Below are positions 16,355 through 27,041 of a DNA stretch of 31,230 nt, one piece after another (within the stretch, counting starts at the first letter, position 1; each line of letters opens with the position of its first letter). This stretch comes from K23-9 sp964460665 (GTDB taxonomy: Bacteria > Planctomycetota > Planctomycetia > Pirellulales > Pirellulaceae), in assembly GCA_964460665.1 (NCBI GenBank), contig CAYWSL010000046.1, positions 1 to 31,230 on the forward strand. Direction: 5' to 3'. Position numbers and translations under genes: made by a program. The notes beneath the pieces were generated by a model that did no database searches, was not told where the DNA came from, and saw nothing but the letters and a program-made list of their open reading frames with translations.

Positions 16355-18856
16355 TCACTTCTTCTTTGGCTTGGGCGGTCGCTTGCGTTTGTTCGGTGGC
16401 AGAGTAGTCGGCTCGGGCGGCTTGATTTGCTCGCGGATTTTATCGGCAATCGACTGTTTCTTTGTAGCCGTTGAATCGATCGTAAGGGTGCCATCAATCA
16501 CCGACTGATCAAAGTGCTTGGACTTGGGCAACGTCTTCTTCACCAACACACGCTCGCAAATCCCCCACAAGCTACTGGCGATAAAGTACAGACAAAGCCC
16601 AGCTGGAACGCGGAAGAAGAACAAGCCCATGAACAAGGTCATGAAGCCCATTAACTTTTGTGTCATCGCGGTTTGCTCGTCCGTTGCCGGCGGCATGAAC
16701 AGCTTTTGCTGCGTCAAAAACAGCACGACTACGATCATGGGCAAGATGTTGAAGTACGGCCCAAGCCAACCGATACCACGGCCAGCAAAGAACTCCATCA
16801 TCCAGCTGTCCCACTGCGTCAACATGTCCGGGGCGGACAAGTTGGAAGCCCAGTTGGAGGATTGCATGAACGGGGCTTGTCGCAGTTCGATGTCCACCGA
16901 AAGGGCTCGGTAAAGCCCAATAAAGATCGGCAGTTGCAAGAACATTGGCAAGCAACCAGCCATCGGATTGAAACCGACACGCTTCTGAAGTTCACGTTGT
17001 GCCTTCAGGCGGCCTTCCATGTCGTCCTTGTATTGTTCGGCAATCTTCTTCAGCTCGGGTGCCAACTCTTGCATTCGCTGCGCGTTGACCGCCGCCTTGC
17101 GGCTAAGCGGAAACATCAAGCCACGTACCATCACGGTCAACACGATGATCGCCGCGGCGTAGTTACCAAAAACGGCGTACAGGAAGTGAAGCACTTTGAC
17201 CAAGAATTGAGCGAAGAACCAAAACCAACCGTAGTAGATACAGTCATCCAACCCGTACTTGCCGACCTCTTCTGGCGTTTTCGGACCAGCGAACAGACGA
17301 AAACTGTGGCTTAGCTCTTTACCAGGCGGCACATTGGCGGCCAGCGAATCCAAGTAGAACGATGAATTGATCGCGTGTTCTTGGTGCTTCTTTACCAGAG
17401 TCTCGTCCGCCACGATTCTTGCCGAAGCGCGACGGAAATACGTCATCGCCTCATTGCCCGCTTTGGGCACATAGGCACAGTCAAAATACTGCGTGTCAAC
17501 GCCGATGTAGTTCAAGCTTCTGTCGTTTTCATCACCACCTTCGGAGAAGATTCCTTGATCTGGATCTTCCGGTTCGTTTCGCACTCGTTTCAGCAAGTTG
17601 CAGCCGGTGATCATCTCGTGACCTTCGGCTTTCGTCCTATACGTGATGTCACGTGCCGCCGCGCGACTCCAGCTTGGCGTGACCTTGTTGCTGTACCACC
17701 AGCCTTCCATCGTCACGCCGTTGATGCCTTCCAATCGATAGGCCAGTTTTTGCGTTTCTTTACCAAGGTTCTGCACTTTGACAGCCATGTCCAACGCATA
17801 GCTGTTTGGGGGCAACGAATAGCTGCGAGTGACGCGGACGGATTCACCGCCGACAGATTCCATCTCGGCGTCGCTGAGTTCAACATCAAAAATAGCGGTT
17901 TCGGTATCGCCAACGTTTGCCGTGGCCGCGTTCCAGTTTAATGTGGTTGCGTCGGCCAACTTATCCAGTTTGACCTCGCCCGTCTTGATTGAACGATTGT
18001 TGACTTGTCCCAGCATCAGCAAGCACGACTGCCTGGATAGGTTGCCAGCAACTTGATCGTCTCCGCCGTACTTGGCCAATCGGACCAAGTCCAATGGGTG
18101 CTCGGAAAGCGTCGCGTTGAAGGTCAGCGAATTCGGCTTTGCTGCGCCTTCATCGTTGTCCGCATTGGCTGCGCCTCGCAAAACTTCGACTTCGATTTGG
18201 TCGTCCGGCGATGTGTCGGCCAGCGCGTCACGAATGTCTTCGGGCGTTGTGATTGTCCTTTCGCCGACACGCACGATGATGTCGCCGATTTTGATACCAA
18301 CTGCTTTTGCATTGGCTTGAACTGCGGTTGCTGCCGGTGTTCCATCGCCAACGACGTTGACGCGAACGCCGGTTACTTCATCAATCGTATCGCCCGCAAA
18401 GTAGCCCAGGTATCCACTGCGTGTGTCGACACGACGATACTTGAATTTGCCGTTTTCTTTTCGTGCAGTCAGTTCGATGCGTTCGATGCCGCCACCCTTG
18501 CTGTTCAAGGTGACCATCATCAAGTGTTGGGATTTCGGGTCCATGCTGCCAAGCGAAATCCACTTTGGGCGATCGGGGCGAACAACCGCTGGTGGCAATT
18601 TTTCTTCGTTGTCGTTTGCTTCCGAGTTGACGTCTGCGTCAGCAGTTATCGCTTCGTCGTTTTTCTTGTCGCCGTTCTTTGCGTTGGCGTCAGCGACTAG
18701 CGGGTTGATGGCTGGACCGGCGTCGGCGTCCGCTACGGCAGCGCCACCGCCAGGCACATTCTGGCCTTTGGGAGGCCCGAAGTTTTTCAGCATGAACAGG
18801 TAGAAAAAGAAGAACGTCGTCGACGCAAGAATGAAGGTTAGCAGTCGACGTTCCAC
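16355..18856 (-). CDS. yidC: Membrane protein insertase YidC with inserted PDZ-like domain
   Basis: An 833-residue inner-membrane insertase/foldase that inserts proteins with or without SecYEG. TM1 is at the N-terminus (RRLLTFILASTTFFFFYLFML), followed by an Ala/Asp/Asn-rich linker and the large periplasmic domain. The conserved C-terminal five-helix core begins near YYGWFWFFAQFLVKVLHFLY, with the groove Arg in LTVMVRGLMFPLSRKAA, the coiled cytoplasmic hairpin (QRMQELAPELKKIAEQYKDD) and FNPMAGCLPMFLQLPIFIGLYRALS. The tail is Lys/Pro rich (NKRKRPPKPKKK), as in ribosome-binding YidC tails. Residues about 150-228 (bases about 18173-18409) look like a PDZ domain (GYLGYFAGDTI...GIKIGDIIVRVGERTITTPEDI) inserted in the periplasmic part. 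GTG 18856 was chosen over TTG 18988; GGAAATCACC precedes it. Typical YidC has 540-620 residues. Confidence 0.94.
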   Translation of the reverse strand: MERRLLTFILASTTFFFFYLFMLKNFGPPKGQNVPGGGAAVADADAGPAINPLVADANAKNGDKKNDEAITADADVNSEANDNEEKLPPAVVRPDRPKWISLGSMDPKSQHLMMVTLNSKGGGIERIELTARKENGKFKYRRVDTRSGYLGYFAGDTIDEVTGVRVNVVGDGTPAATAVQANAKAVGIKIGDIIVRVGERTITTPEDIRDALADTSPDDQIEVEVLRGAANADNDEGAAKPNSLTFNATLSEHPLDLVRLAKYGGDDQVAGNLSRQSCLLMLGQVNNRSIKTGEVKLDKLADATTLNWNAATANVGDTETAIFDVELSDAEMESVGGESVRVTRSYSLPPNSYALDMAVKVQNLGKETQKLAYRLEGINGVTMEGWWYSNKVTPSWSRAAARDITYRTKAEGHEMITGCNLLKRVRNEPEDPDQGIFSEGGDENDRSLNYIGVDTQYFDCAYVPKAGNEAMTYFRRASARIVADETLVKKHQEHAINSSFYLDSLAANVPPGKELSHSFRLFAGPKTPEEVGKYGLDDCIYYGWFWFFAQFLVKVLHFLYAVFGNYAAAIIVLTVMVRGLMFPLSRKAAVNAQRMQELAPELKKIAEQYKDDMEGRLKAQRELQKRVGFNPMAGCLPMFLQLPIFIGLYRALSVDIELRQAPFMQSSNWASNLSAPDMLTQWDSWMMEFFAGRGIGWLGPYFNILPMIVVVLFLTQQKLFMPPATDEQTAMTQKLMGFMTLFMGLFFFRVPAGLCLYFIASSLWGICERVLVKKTLPKSKHFDQSVIDGTLTIDSTATKKQSIADKIREQIKPPEPTTLPPNKRKRPPKPKKK

Positions 18857-19107
18857 GGTGATTTCCAGCAGGCCAAGGTTCGAATCGGGGGAGTAGGACA
18901 GCGACGCGTTCAGACTGCGGGCAGCATAGTGAATACGTCCCCAACAGAATCGCCGGGCAAGATGCGCCAAACTGGCGTCCGCCCTCAACTAGTATTCTGT
19001 ACCCCGAAGCAATTCTTGGGAAGGTGAACCAATATCGGAAATCAGTGATGTCGCCGGACAATCGGTGGTGCGCGATGTCGCAGTCAACCGAACCGACAAA
19101 GTCTGGG

Positions 19108-22100
19108 CTATTCCGGGCGTGCTGCGACCTCGATGGAGGGCAAAACCCCCAGGTAAGCCAGCAGATCGCTGATCTCTTGCTGGGACAACCCGTCGATCAG
19201 GCCGCTGGGCATGATGCTACTGGTGCTGGGCAGGATCTGGTCGATTTCCTTTTCAGAGACAATCGAGACGTTATTGCGGGAATCTCGAATGGTCAGATCG
19301 CCATTGGCTCCTTCGCTGACCATTCCTGTCAGGACTGTTCCATCGAGTGTCAGAACCTTCTTGCTGGCGTACTGATCGCTGATCACATGAGCGGGATAAA
19401 GGATCGATTCGATCAATTCGCGTTTGGTAAACCGTTTGGCGACGCCAGTCAGGTCCGGTCCAACGCTGGTACCAACTTGGCCAAAGCGGTGGCAGCTAGC
19501 GCACTGAGCCTTTTTGTACAAAGCGCTTCCGTGGACAGGATCGCCCACACGGCCACGTTCACCGTTCAGGTAAGCCGTCAACTGTTCAAAGTCCCAGCGA
19601 GACTCGCCTTCGGCAGGAAGTTCAGCGACTGGCCGGTCCGGATAAGCTTTGGCGTACCACTTTTGCCAAGGCCGCATCGTGTCCGCTTTCCCATCGGGCC
19701 GTTTCATTCCGGTCCAGTGTTGCAGCAGAAGTTCGACGTTGGCGAAGTCCTCGTTGTTACGCTCGCTTCGCACGCCCAACAAAATCAGTTGACGGATCGC
19801 CATCGGATCGTCGGTCGCGACTGGAACGGATTTCAGAGCTTTCAAGACGTCGGCCGATGACGAGGTCTCCAGCACGTTCAAACTGCGGACCAAGTAGTCC
19901 CAGTTTTCGCCATCTGGTTTCAGTGACAGGCCCATGGCAACGACGTCGCGCCGTTCGGGTTCACTGCGCCAGAGCTTTCGCAAATATTCATCCGATACTT
20001 TGTCGTCTTTTGTGCTGGCTAGCATCGCGACGATTCCGGTGCGGAGGCGACGTTCGGTTTCGCCTGGCTGGGGATCGGCGACCAGTTTTTGGTCCAGCTC
20101 ACGAAGCAATTTGGCGGTTTCGGCGTTAATGGGGCGTTCTAATTTGTAGATCGCCGCAAAAGCCGCGTTGCGCCACACGTCGCCTTGTTCTAAGATCGCC
20201 AACGCGTCGTCCTTGGTTAGCGAAAGTGCGAATTTCCGAGTCACGTCAGAGATGTACGCAGGGACGCCGTTGTCGGTATCACTATCAGCCGCGATCCCTT
20301 CGTAGAACTTCAGGATTTCAAATCGTTGCTTGGCCGTCCACTTTGCATCCAGCAAGGGAATACACATTGCGACATAGGTCCGGTCTGCCATGTCAGCATC
20401 AGACGTCATGTACTCTAGTGCACGCGGAGCAATCGCATCCGCTTTCAGGTAGGCAGCCAACTGAATGATTTCACGATTCATGCGACTTTCGCCAGCAGGA
20501 AACTCTTCAGCAATCTGGTCACGTAGCGCGACGACTTTGGCGGGGTCGATCTTTGCGCGATGCAATGCAACTTGACACAAACGCAACACGTCCAAGAAAT
20601 CGGCATCGCTTAGAAAGCCGGTCATCAGTTCACTGGAGCGTTGCAGAACAGCCATCGCTGTTGCTTCGCTGTGATCGGCGTTGACCAAAGCCAGCATGCC
20701 AACGGCTGCGACGCGAACTTCCGCCGTATTCAACACTTCATCGCGAAAGCGATTGACCGGCATCCGTTCCATGACACGCCGTGCAACGAAGGCCAGGTTG
20801 CGGTCTGGGCTAGCGAGCAGCGGTGTTAGATGCTCGGTCGTCTTGGGAATTGTTTCGCATCGCAACATGGCTTCGCAGGCAGCACGCTGTACGCGAATGT
20901 CACTGTCTTGCAGCATTTCGATCAGACGAAGACCACCTTGGCTGGTCGGGTGCAAGCCAAGCATATTGGCCGCTTTCGCCCGCACCTGTTCGTTTGACGA
21001 TTCGCTTAGCTCCAACAACAGGTCCTCGCTGGGAACCGGACCGAATAGCTGCATCAGGTCCATCGCGCGGACACGATAGTGAGTTGGATTGTCATCGCTG
21101 TAAGCAACGCCAGCGACCAGTTTGGGCCACTCCGATCCCAGTTCACGCTTGATCTTGGCGATTTCTTGTCGCGCCCAAGCGGACTCCAGTTGAGGTTGGC
21201 GAATCGCTGCAGCAACGCCGGTGCCTAGTTTCTTGATTCGATCGGGGACGTCACCCTTGTAGACGACGCGGTAGATGCCACCACCGGTGCCGCGTCCACC
21301 TGTGCAGAAATACAATGCTCCGTCTGGGCCAACTTCCAAGTCCGTCACGTTCAGTGGCTGGCCTTGCAGAAAGACTTCGCTATCGGCAACGTAGCCAGCA
21401 CCGCGGTCGCGTAATCGCACGTTCAAGATTCGACCTTCGGACCAGTCGGCCATGAACATCGTGTTCTGATAGCGAACCGGGTACATGAAGTGCTGGTAGC
21501 ACACGCCACCAGTTGGGCTACCACGTCCCGTTTCCAGCAAGTTTGGCAGACGGTCAAAATAATACTCAGGCCACTTCGCCCAGCCAGTCCTCCAGCCGTA
21601 CTCAGCCCCTTCGGTGACATCAAACAAAGCAGTTGGTCGGTACCAAGACGTTTCGACGTCGCCTTCCATGTCAGCGTCGTGAACGAACAAGTTTCCGTCA
21701 GCACTGAATACGACGTCATAAACATTTCGCAAGCCACCGGCCACGCGTTCTACCACCGAACCGTCAACATTCGTTCGAATGACCGTCCCTCCGGGAGCTT
21801 TTACTCCACGTCCATGACCACCAGGGTCTTCGTAACGTGGCAGCAAGTCGCCTTCGTATGAGTCGCGATACGATTCGCCCACACCTGTTTTGCCTACGAC
21901 TTGGCTGTGGCTGCCCACGGCGACGTAGATCATTCCATCAGGTCCCAGACGCAGACCGTGTGGGCCATGCTCGCCGGATTCCCCTTTAAACTTCACCAGG
22001 GTTTTGATCGTCTCCAGTTTTCCGTTGCGATCAGTGTCGGTCAGCCGATAAAGCGCCTGCCCATCGGGACCGTTTCCTGTGACGAACACTTCACCATTAA

Positions 22101-23007
22101 GCGGCAAGATTCCTTGGCAAGACGTGACCTTGTCACAGTACTCGCGAACCTTTTCTGGTACGCCATCGCCATCGCTGTCGTAAATCAATAGCAACGGGCC
22201 ACCTTCGCGTGAGGCTAGAATGTGGCCAAATTCGTTGAACGACATCGCGATGATAGACCCCAACGCTTCGTCGCCTAAAACACGTTGCACACCAAAACCA
22301 CGTTGGACCTGAAACCGCTCACGCTGCTTGGTTTCTGGTGCCGTGACGATTGTTTCGGTGGATCCTTCGGGCACCGCGTCGGTTGCCCGGTCCCAAGGTG
22401 CGGTATCGCCGAACCTACCGAATGCTGTGGCCGATCCCCATAGTCGGTCGTTGAAAACAACCGATTCCCAATTGGTCATCGGTTCGGTAGTCGTTCGCCA
22501 AGAGGGATCACTGCTGAACGTGTACCATTTGTCACTGTTGTTTGGCTTGACGGCGACTCGAGCAGCCAATGCGGCGGTCGTGCCATGAGTGTTGACGACT
22601 CGGACACCAACAATGTTTCGACCAACCACCATGTGCTTCGATACATCGTACTCATCGACTTCGCTGGGAGATCCACCACGGCCGATAAGTCGACCGTTGA
22701 TGTACAGTTCGTAGTTGTCATCAGCCGTGATTTCAATGCGTGCTTCGGACTGAACGCGCAAGTTGAGTGGTTTGCGAAACAGGCAAGTGGTGCCCGGTTC
22801 GATGGGACGGTCCATGGAACTGTCAGTTGCCCAAATCCAATTCGCTTCGTCTGCGTTCGCAAAATTGGGAGCAGATGTCAAACCGATCGCAAACAAGCTC
22901 AACGCAATGGGCTTGAGAAGCACGCGAGCGAAGCTCCAGCACGAACGTCCAATTGGCGTGTAGTGCGAATCGATATGGTTTGAATTGGTACGGGTCATTC
23001 CGTCCAT
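19108..23007 (-). CDS. PVC-type heme-binding CxxCH protein with membrane-bound-dehydrogenase-like propeller
   Basis: A 1299-residue exported protein. A signal peptide ends near residue 52 (FANADEANW) after a long basic n-region. Next is a galactose-binding-like beta module (about 55-155: ARIEITADDNYELYINGRLIGRGG), then a glucose-dehydrogenase-like beta-propeller (about 235-590) with the planctomycete 'Piru_Ver' signature DSDGDGVPEKVREY, HGPHGLRLGPDGMIYVAVG and NVTDLEVGPDGALYFCTGGRGTGGGIYR. A helical HEAT-like region covers about 610-1000. The C-terminal cytochrome domain has CASCH at 1169-1173, GPDLTGVAKRF, and a candidate axial Met in SSIMPSGL. GGAAGG is seven bases before ATG 23007, a good ribosome site. 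Probably an outer-compartment sugar or alcohol dehydrogenase with electron transfer through heme c; substrate unknown. Confidence 0.92.
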   Translation of the reverse strand: MDGMTRTNSNHIDSHYTPIGRSCWSFARVLLKPIALSLFAIGLTSAPNFANADEANWIWATDSSMDRPIEPGTTCLFRKPLNLRVQSEARIEITADDNYELYINGRLIGRGGSPSEVDEYDVSKHMVVGRNIVGVRVVNTHGTTAALAARVAVKPNNSDKWYTFSSDPSWRTTTEPMTNWESVVFNDRLWGSATAFGRFGDTAPWDRATDAVPEGSTETIVTAPETKQRERFQVQRGFGVQRVLGDEALGSIIAMSFNEFGHILASREGGPLLLIYDSDGDGVPEKVREYCDKVTSCQGILPLNGEVFVTGNGPDGQALYRLTDTDRNGKLETIKTLVKFKGESGEHGPHGLRLGPDGMIYVAVGSHSQVVGKTGVGESYRDSYEGDLLPRYEDPGGHGRGVKAPGGTVIRTNVDGSVVERVAGGLRNVYDVVFSADGNLFVHDADMEGDVETSWYRPTALFDVTEGAEYGWRTGWAKWPEYYFDRLPNLLETGRGSPTGGVCYQHFMYPVRYQNTMFMADWSEGRILNVRLRDRGAGYVADSEVFLQGQPLNVTDLEVGPDGALYFCTGGRGTGGGIYRVVYKGDVPDRIKKLGTGVAAAIRQPQLESAWARQEIAKIKRELGSEWPKLVAGVAYSDDNPTHYRVRAMDLMQLFGPVPSEDLLLELSESSNEQVRAKAANMLGLHPTSQGGLRLIEMLQDSDIRVQRAACEAMLRCETIPKTTEHLTPLLASPDRNLAFVARRVMERMPVNRFRDEVLNTAEVRVAAVGMLALVNADHSEATAMAVLQRSSELMTGFLSDADFLDVLRLCQVALHRAKIDPAKVVALRDQIAEEFPAGESRMNREIIQLAAYLKADAIAPRALEYMTSDADMADRTYVAMCIPLLDAKWTAKQRFEILKFYEGIAADSDTDNGVPAYISDVTRKFALSLTKDDALAILEQGDVWRNAAFAAIYKLERPINAETAKLLRELDQKLVADPQPGETERRLRTGIVAMLASTKDDKVSDEYLRKLWRSEPERRDVVAMGLSLKPDGENWDYLVRSLNVLETSSSADVLKALKSVPVATDDPMAIRQLILLGVRSERNNEDFANVELLLQHWTGMKRPDGKADTMRPWQKWYAKAYPDRPVAELPAEGESRWDFEQLTAYLNGERGRVGDPVHGSALYKKAQCASCHRFGQVGTSVGPDLTGVAKRFTKRELIESILYPAHVISDQYASKKVLTLDGTVLTGMVSEGANGDLTIRDSRNNVSIVSEKEIDQILPSTSSIMPSGLIDGLSQQEISDLLAYLGVLPSIEVAARPE

Positions 23008-23243
23008 AGCAGTGCCTTCCGTGGCGTCATAATGTCCATTTGGTAATCACGGCGGAACAAATCCCGCGCCGCCGAGAGTCTGGATAGATCCGTGGAAGAT
23101 TAGAAAGGCTTGTTTTCTGTCGCAAGTCTGATTTTTTGTCGACAGTAATCGCAACTGGAATGGTCACGACCAAAGTGAGCGATACGAATTGCAAGCAAAG
23201 CGAGTTACCCTCGATTACGTCTGGCCCGCGCGAATAGCCCTGC

Positions 23244-24146
23244 CTATCGTCCGACCCACCAGGCAAGCTGTTCTTTTAACGCGGACGCAAAATTGACGCC
23301 CGCCTCAGCATTGGGAACAAAATCGCGTGGGCTCCAAGGGCGATATTCTCCTGCGCGGTACGCACAGGGCAGCGGAACGAATTCTAGGTCTTGTGTTTCA
23401 GCCAAGCGAAGTGCTCGCTTCATGTGAAAAGCACTGGTAATCAATCCGATCTTTCCCACGCCATCAAATTCTCTTTGCGGATCATCTATCAACTCACGAA
23501 GTGAATGCATTTCGCCTTTCGTATTTTCGCCCTGGATGTCGATGATCGCTTCGGCTGGCACGCCGACGGACTGCAATAGGCTACGCGGGACGCTGTCAGG
23601 CGATTTTCGCCCTGGAAAAGGCATGTCACTGCAAATGATCCATTTGCACTGACCAGCGTGCCAAGCTTGTGCTGCTGAAAAAACTCTTTCGCCATCGCGA
23701 TTCAGTTCGTCCACTGACTGGAGGTTCGTCGATGCTCCTCCGCCCAGCACCACAATCGCTTCAAGCGGAAAAAGGCTCTCGGAATCCAAGTCCACGCCAG
23801 GGTGTTCGACGCTACTGATGTACCAATTGGCGACCCGGCCGTTGAATGTGATGGCCGTGACTAGCCACAATCCCAGGAACAAGGCGGCCGTCGGTTGCTG
23901 CTGACGACGCCAGTACCAGATCGACAGTGATAAGAATGCCAGCCAGATCAAACCAATTGGCATGGCCAGTCCAGTCGCGACCCGAGCTGCCCAACCTGCC
24001 CCATTAACGATAAGTGTCCCAAAAGTTAGTAAACCACCCAAAGCACCGCTGCCAAGCAAGGCGACGGCTGCGCAACGTCTGCCAGATCGCTTTGCGACGC
24101 CCGAAGTAGCGGCTTTTTCGAATTCGTTGCCGTTGAGGATAGTCAT
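23244..24146 (-). CDS. YdcF/ElyC/SanA family (DUF218) membrane protein
   Basis: A 300-residue protein with three hydrophobic segments near the N-terminus (about 24-48, 58-78 and 85-102) and a DUF218 domain from about residue 128. Domain motifs: EAIVVLGGGAS at the start, RVFSAAQAWHAGQCKWIICSD, GVPAEAIIDIQGENTKGEMHSLRELI and GLITSAFHMKRALRLAE, the last being the family's conserved SxxHxxRA-type site. ElyC and SanA are linked to envelope integrity; the enzymatic reaction is not settled. ATG 24146 has AAGGA six bases upstream and was preferred over TTG 24167. It is divergent from the zinc peptidase and 236 bp upstream of the PVC heme protein gene on the same strand. Confidence 0.9.
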   Translation of the reverse strand: MTILNGNEFEKAATSGVAKRSGRRCAAVALLGSGALGGLLTFGTLIVNGAGWAARVATGLAMPIGLIWLAFLSLSIWYWRRQQQPTAALFLGLWLVTAITFNGRVANWYISSVEHPGVDLDSESLFPLEAIVVLGGGASTNLQSVDELNRDGERVFSAAQAWHAGQCKWIICSDMPFPGRKSPDSVPRSLLQSVGVPAEAIIDIQGENTKGEMHSLRELIDDPQREFDGVGKIGLITSAFHMKRALRLAETQDLEFVPLPCAYRAGEYRPWSPRDFVPNAEAGVNFASALKEQLAWWVGR

Positions 24147-24283
24147 TTTCGGTCCTTCTTTTTCCAAATAGCTAGCTGATCCGCTGGTAGGGGCGCGGTG
24201 AGCCGCCTAATAATAATCGAGTTCAATCCGGCTCGTTTTGACACGAGCAACAAAAGTGCTTTTCAGATTTTGAAGGTGATGTG

Positions 24284-25141
24284 ATGCGGTGGCGAGGACG
24301 CGAGCAAAGTAAGAATGTGGACGACCGACGCGGAGTTGGCGGTCCAGCTGTCGTTGGTGGCGGTATCGGCCTGATCATCATGGCGATTATCTACGGGTTG
24401 CTGGGGGGTAACGCACAGCAGTTTATGGAAAACCAACAACAGCAACAGCAGCAAGTCGCCACGCGAGGTGCTACCAATGGCGAGCTTTCGCCCGCGGAAA
24501 AAGAACGTGGTGATTTTGCTAAAGTGATTCTGAAGGACACGGAAGATGTTTGGACTGAATTGTTCCGAACCCAGCTGAATCGTGAGTACTCAAAACCGCG
24601 GATGCAACTTTTCTCGGGCACGACACGATCAGCCTGCGGTGGGGCAAGTGCCGAATCGGGGCCCTTCTACTGTCCAGCCGACGAAACGATTTACTTGGAC
24701 ACCACTTTCTTTCTGCAGCTGTCTGGCAAGCTAGGAGCACCAGGTGATTTCGCGCAGGCGTACGTGATCGCGCACGAAGTCGCACACCACGTTCAGAAAC
24801 AATTGGGCTACACCGACATTGTTGAACGAGTCCGCCGAACACGCAGCAAGACCGTCGCCAACGAAGCGTCCGTGCGACTTGAATTACAGGCTGACTTCTT
24901 GGCCGGATGCATGTTGCATCACTTGCAAAAAAAGAAACAAGTGCTTGAAGAAGGCGATGTCGAAGAAGGACTGCGAGCCGCTGCGGCCATTGGTGACGAC
25001 AGGTTAAGCGGTGGTCGTGCACCGAAAGAATCATTCACGCACGGCACCAGCGAACAACGTTTGCGTTGGTTCATGAAAGGCCTGCAGACGGGCGACTTAG
25101 CACAGGGCGAAACGTTCAAGCTAGACGCGTCGGACCTGTAG
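24284..25141 (+). CDS. ypfJ: Neutral zinc metallopeptidase, YpfJ family
   Basis: A 285-residue protein with one N-terminal membrane helix (about 21-42, GPAVVGGGIGLIIMAIIYGLLGG) followed by a Gln-rich linker (QQQQQQQ) and a zincin domain. Family features are the N-terminal MRWRGREQSKNVDDRRG, CGGASAESGPFYCPADETIYLDTTF, the zinc-binding HEVAHH at 164-169, and RLELQADFLAGC containing the downstream acidic ligand region, ending with FTHGTSEQRLRWFMKG. GAAGG (24272-24276) is seven bases before ATG 24284, a good ribosome site; GTG 24281 overlaps it. The catalytic domain should face the periplasm. Substrates of this family are not known. Confidence 0.95.
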   Translation: MRWRGREQSKNVDDRRGVGGPAVVGGGIGLIIMAIIYGLLGGNAQQFMENQQQQQQQVATRGATNGELSPAEKERGDFAKVILKDTEDVWTELFRTQLNREYSKPRMQLFSGTTRSACGGASAESGPFYCPADETIYLDTTFFLQLSGKLGAPGDFAQAYVIAHEVAHHVQKQLGYTDIVERVRRTRSKTVANEASVRLELQADFLAGCMLHHLQKKKQVLEEGDVEEGLRAAAAIGDDRLSGGRAPKESFTHGTSEQRLRWFMKGLQTGDLAQGETFKLDASDL

Positions 25142-25214
25142 AAACGTCAGGCCAGAACCCGGTTCTGGCGAACTAGAAATCTTCCGAGGTGACTTTCGCT
25201 ACTTGGGCATCGAA

Positions 25215-25254
25215 GCAAAAAAACAGCCTTACCCGTTGAACGGGCAAGGCTGTT
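25215..25254 (-). terminator. Intrinsic terminator of the Gfo/Idh/MocA gene
   Basis: On the minus strand the sequence forms a long stem (AACAGCCTTGCCCG paired with CGGGTAAGGCTGTT with one A/C mismatch) around a 4-5-base loop, followed directly by seven T and GC. It lies about 35 bp past the minus-strand stop. There is no T-run on the plus side, so it serves the oxidoreductase gene mainly. Confidence 0.88.
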
Positions 25255-25289
25255 GAATCGTTTCACTGCTCAAGTCTATTCAAACGCGA

Positions 25290-26756
<1,467 letters not shown>

Positions 26757-27034
26757 GAATTACTCGCAAACAGAGGAAAGTAAGGGAGGAAGGTTTGTCG
26801 GACTGATTCTATTCGATCCGTCTTGAAGCACCAATTGCCAACTAGATTTATCCATTGCCCGTTTCACGAATGTGCCTGGCGGGTAAATGAAGGTTGGTGC
26901 AAATGAACGGTGGTGCGGCAAATGACTTTCGAGAAGCGCAGGGTTGGGACAAGTCGTAGACTCGGGAAGGAAGTTTGAAGCCGGGGAGGTTTGTTCGCCT
27001 TGCCGAGATGCGGACCCCACTAATGGCCCCCCCA
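26757..27034. other. Leader/intergenic region upstream of the oxidoreductase
   Basis: 278 bp between the NPY gene stop and the oxidoreductase start. The only minus-strand open frames here are low-complexity and lack family-like features, so they are not called. It contains a short tandem repeat of CCCCACTAATGG at its boundary (27015-27026 and 27030-27041). A good promoter was not recognised. Confidence 0.45.
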
Positions 27035-27041
27035 CTAATGG
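27015..27041. repeat. Short tandem repeat spanning the end of the NPY gene
   Basis: CCCCACTAATGG at 27015-27026 and 27030-27041, 15-bp period. The second copy contains the minus-strand stop codon (27035-27037) of the small gene, and the first copy repeats the same His-stop codons just beyond it. Confidence 0.8.

Noticed and set aside
18859..18988. 44-residue extension of YidC to TTG 18988
   Set aside because: Basic, non-conserved residues ahead of the TM1 segment; the GTG at 18856 places TM1 at the N-terminus and has a better ribosome site.
23008..23243. TTGCGA...CTAATC on the minus strand as promoter of the PVC heme gene
   Set aside because: Both hexamers are poor matches and the spacing is 16 bp; not strong enough to list.
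24238..24268. TTGACA box upstream of the zinc peptidase gene as a promoter
   Set aside because: No acceptable -10 hexamer at 16-18 bp; any -10 further along would place the start of transcription on the ribosome site at 24272.
26760..27035. 91-codon minus-strand open frame upstream of the oxidoreductase
   Set aside because: Low-complexity, Pro/Ser-rich composition without family-like features, and it runs almost into the oxidoreductase start; treated as leader DNA.
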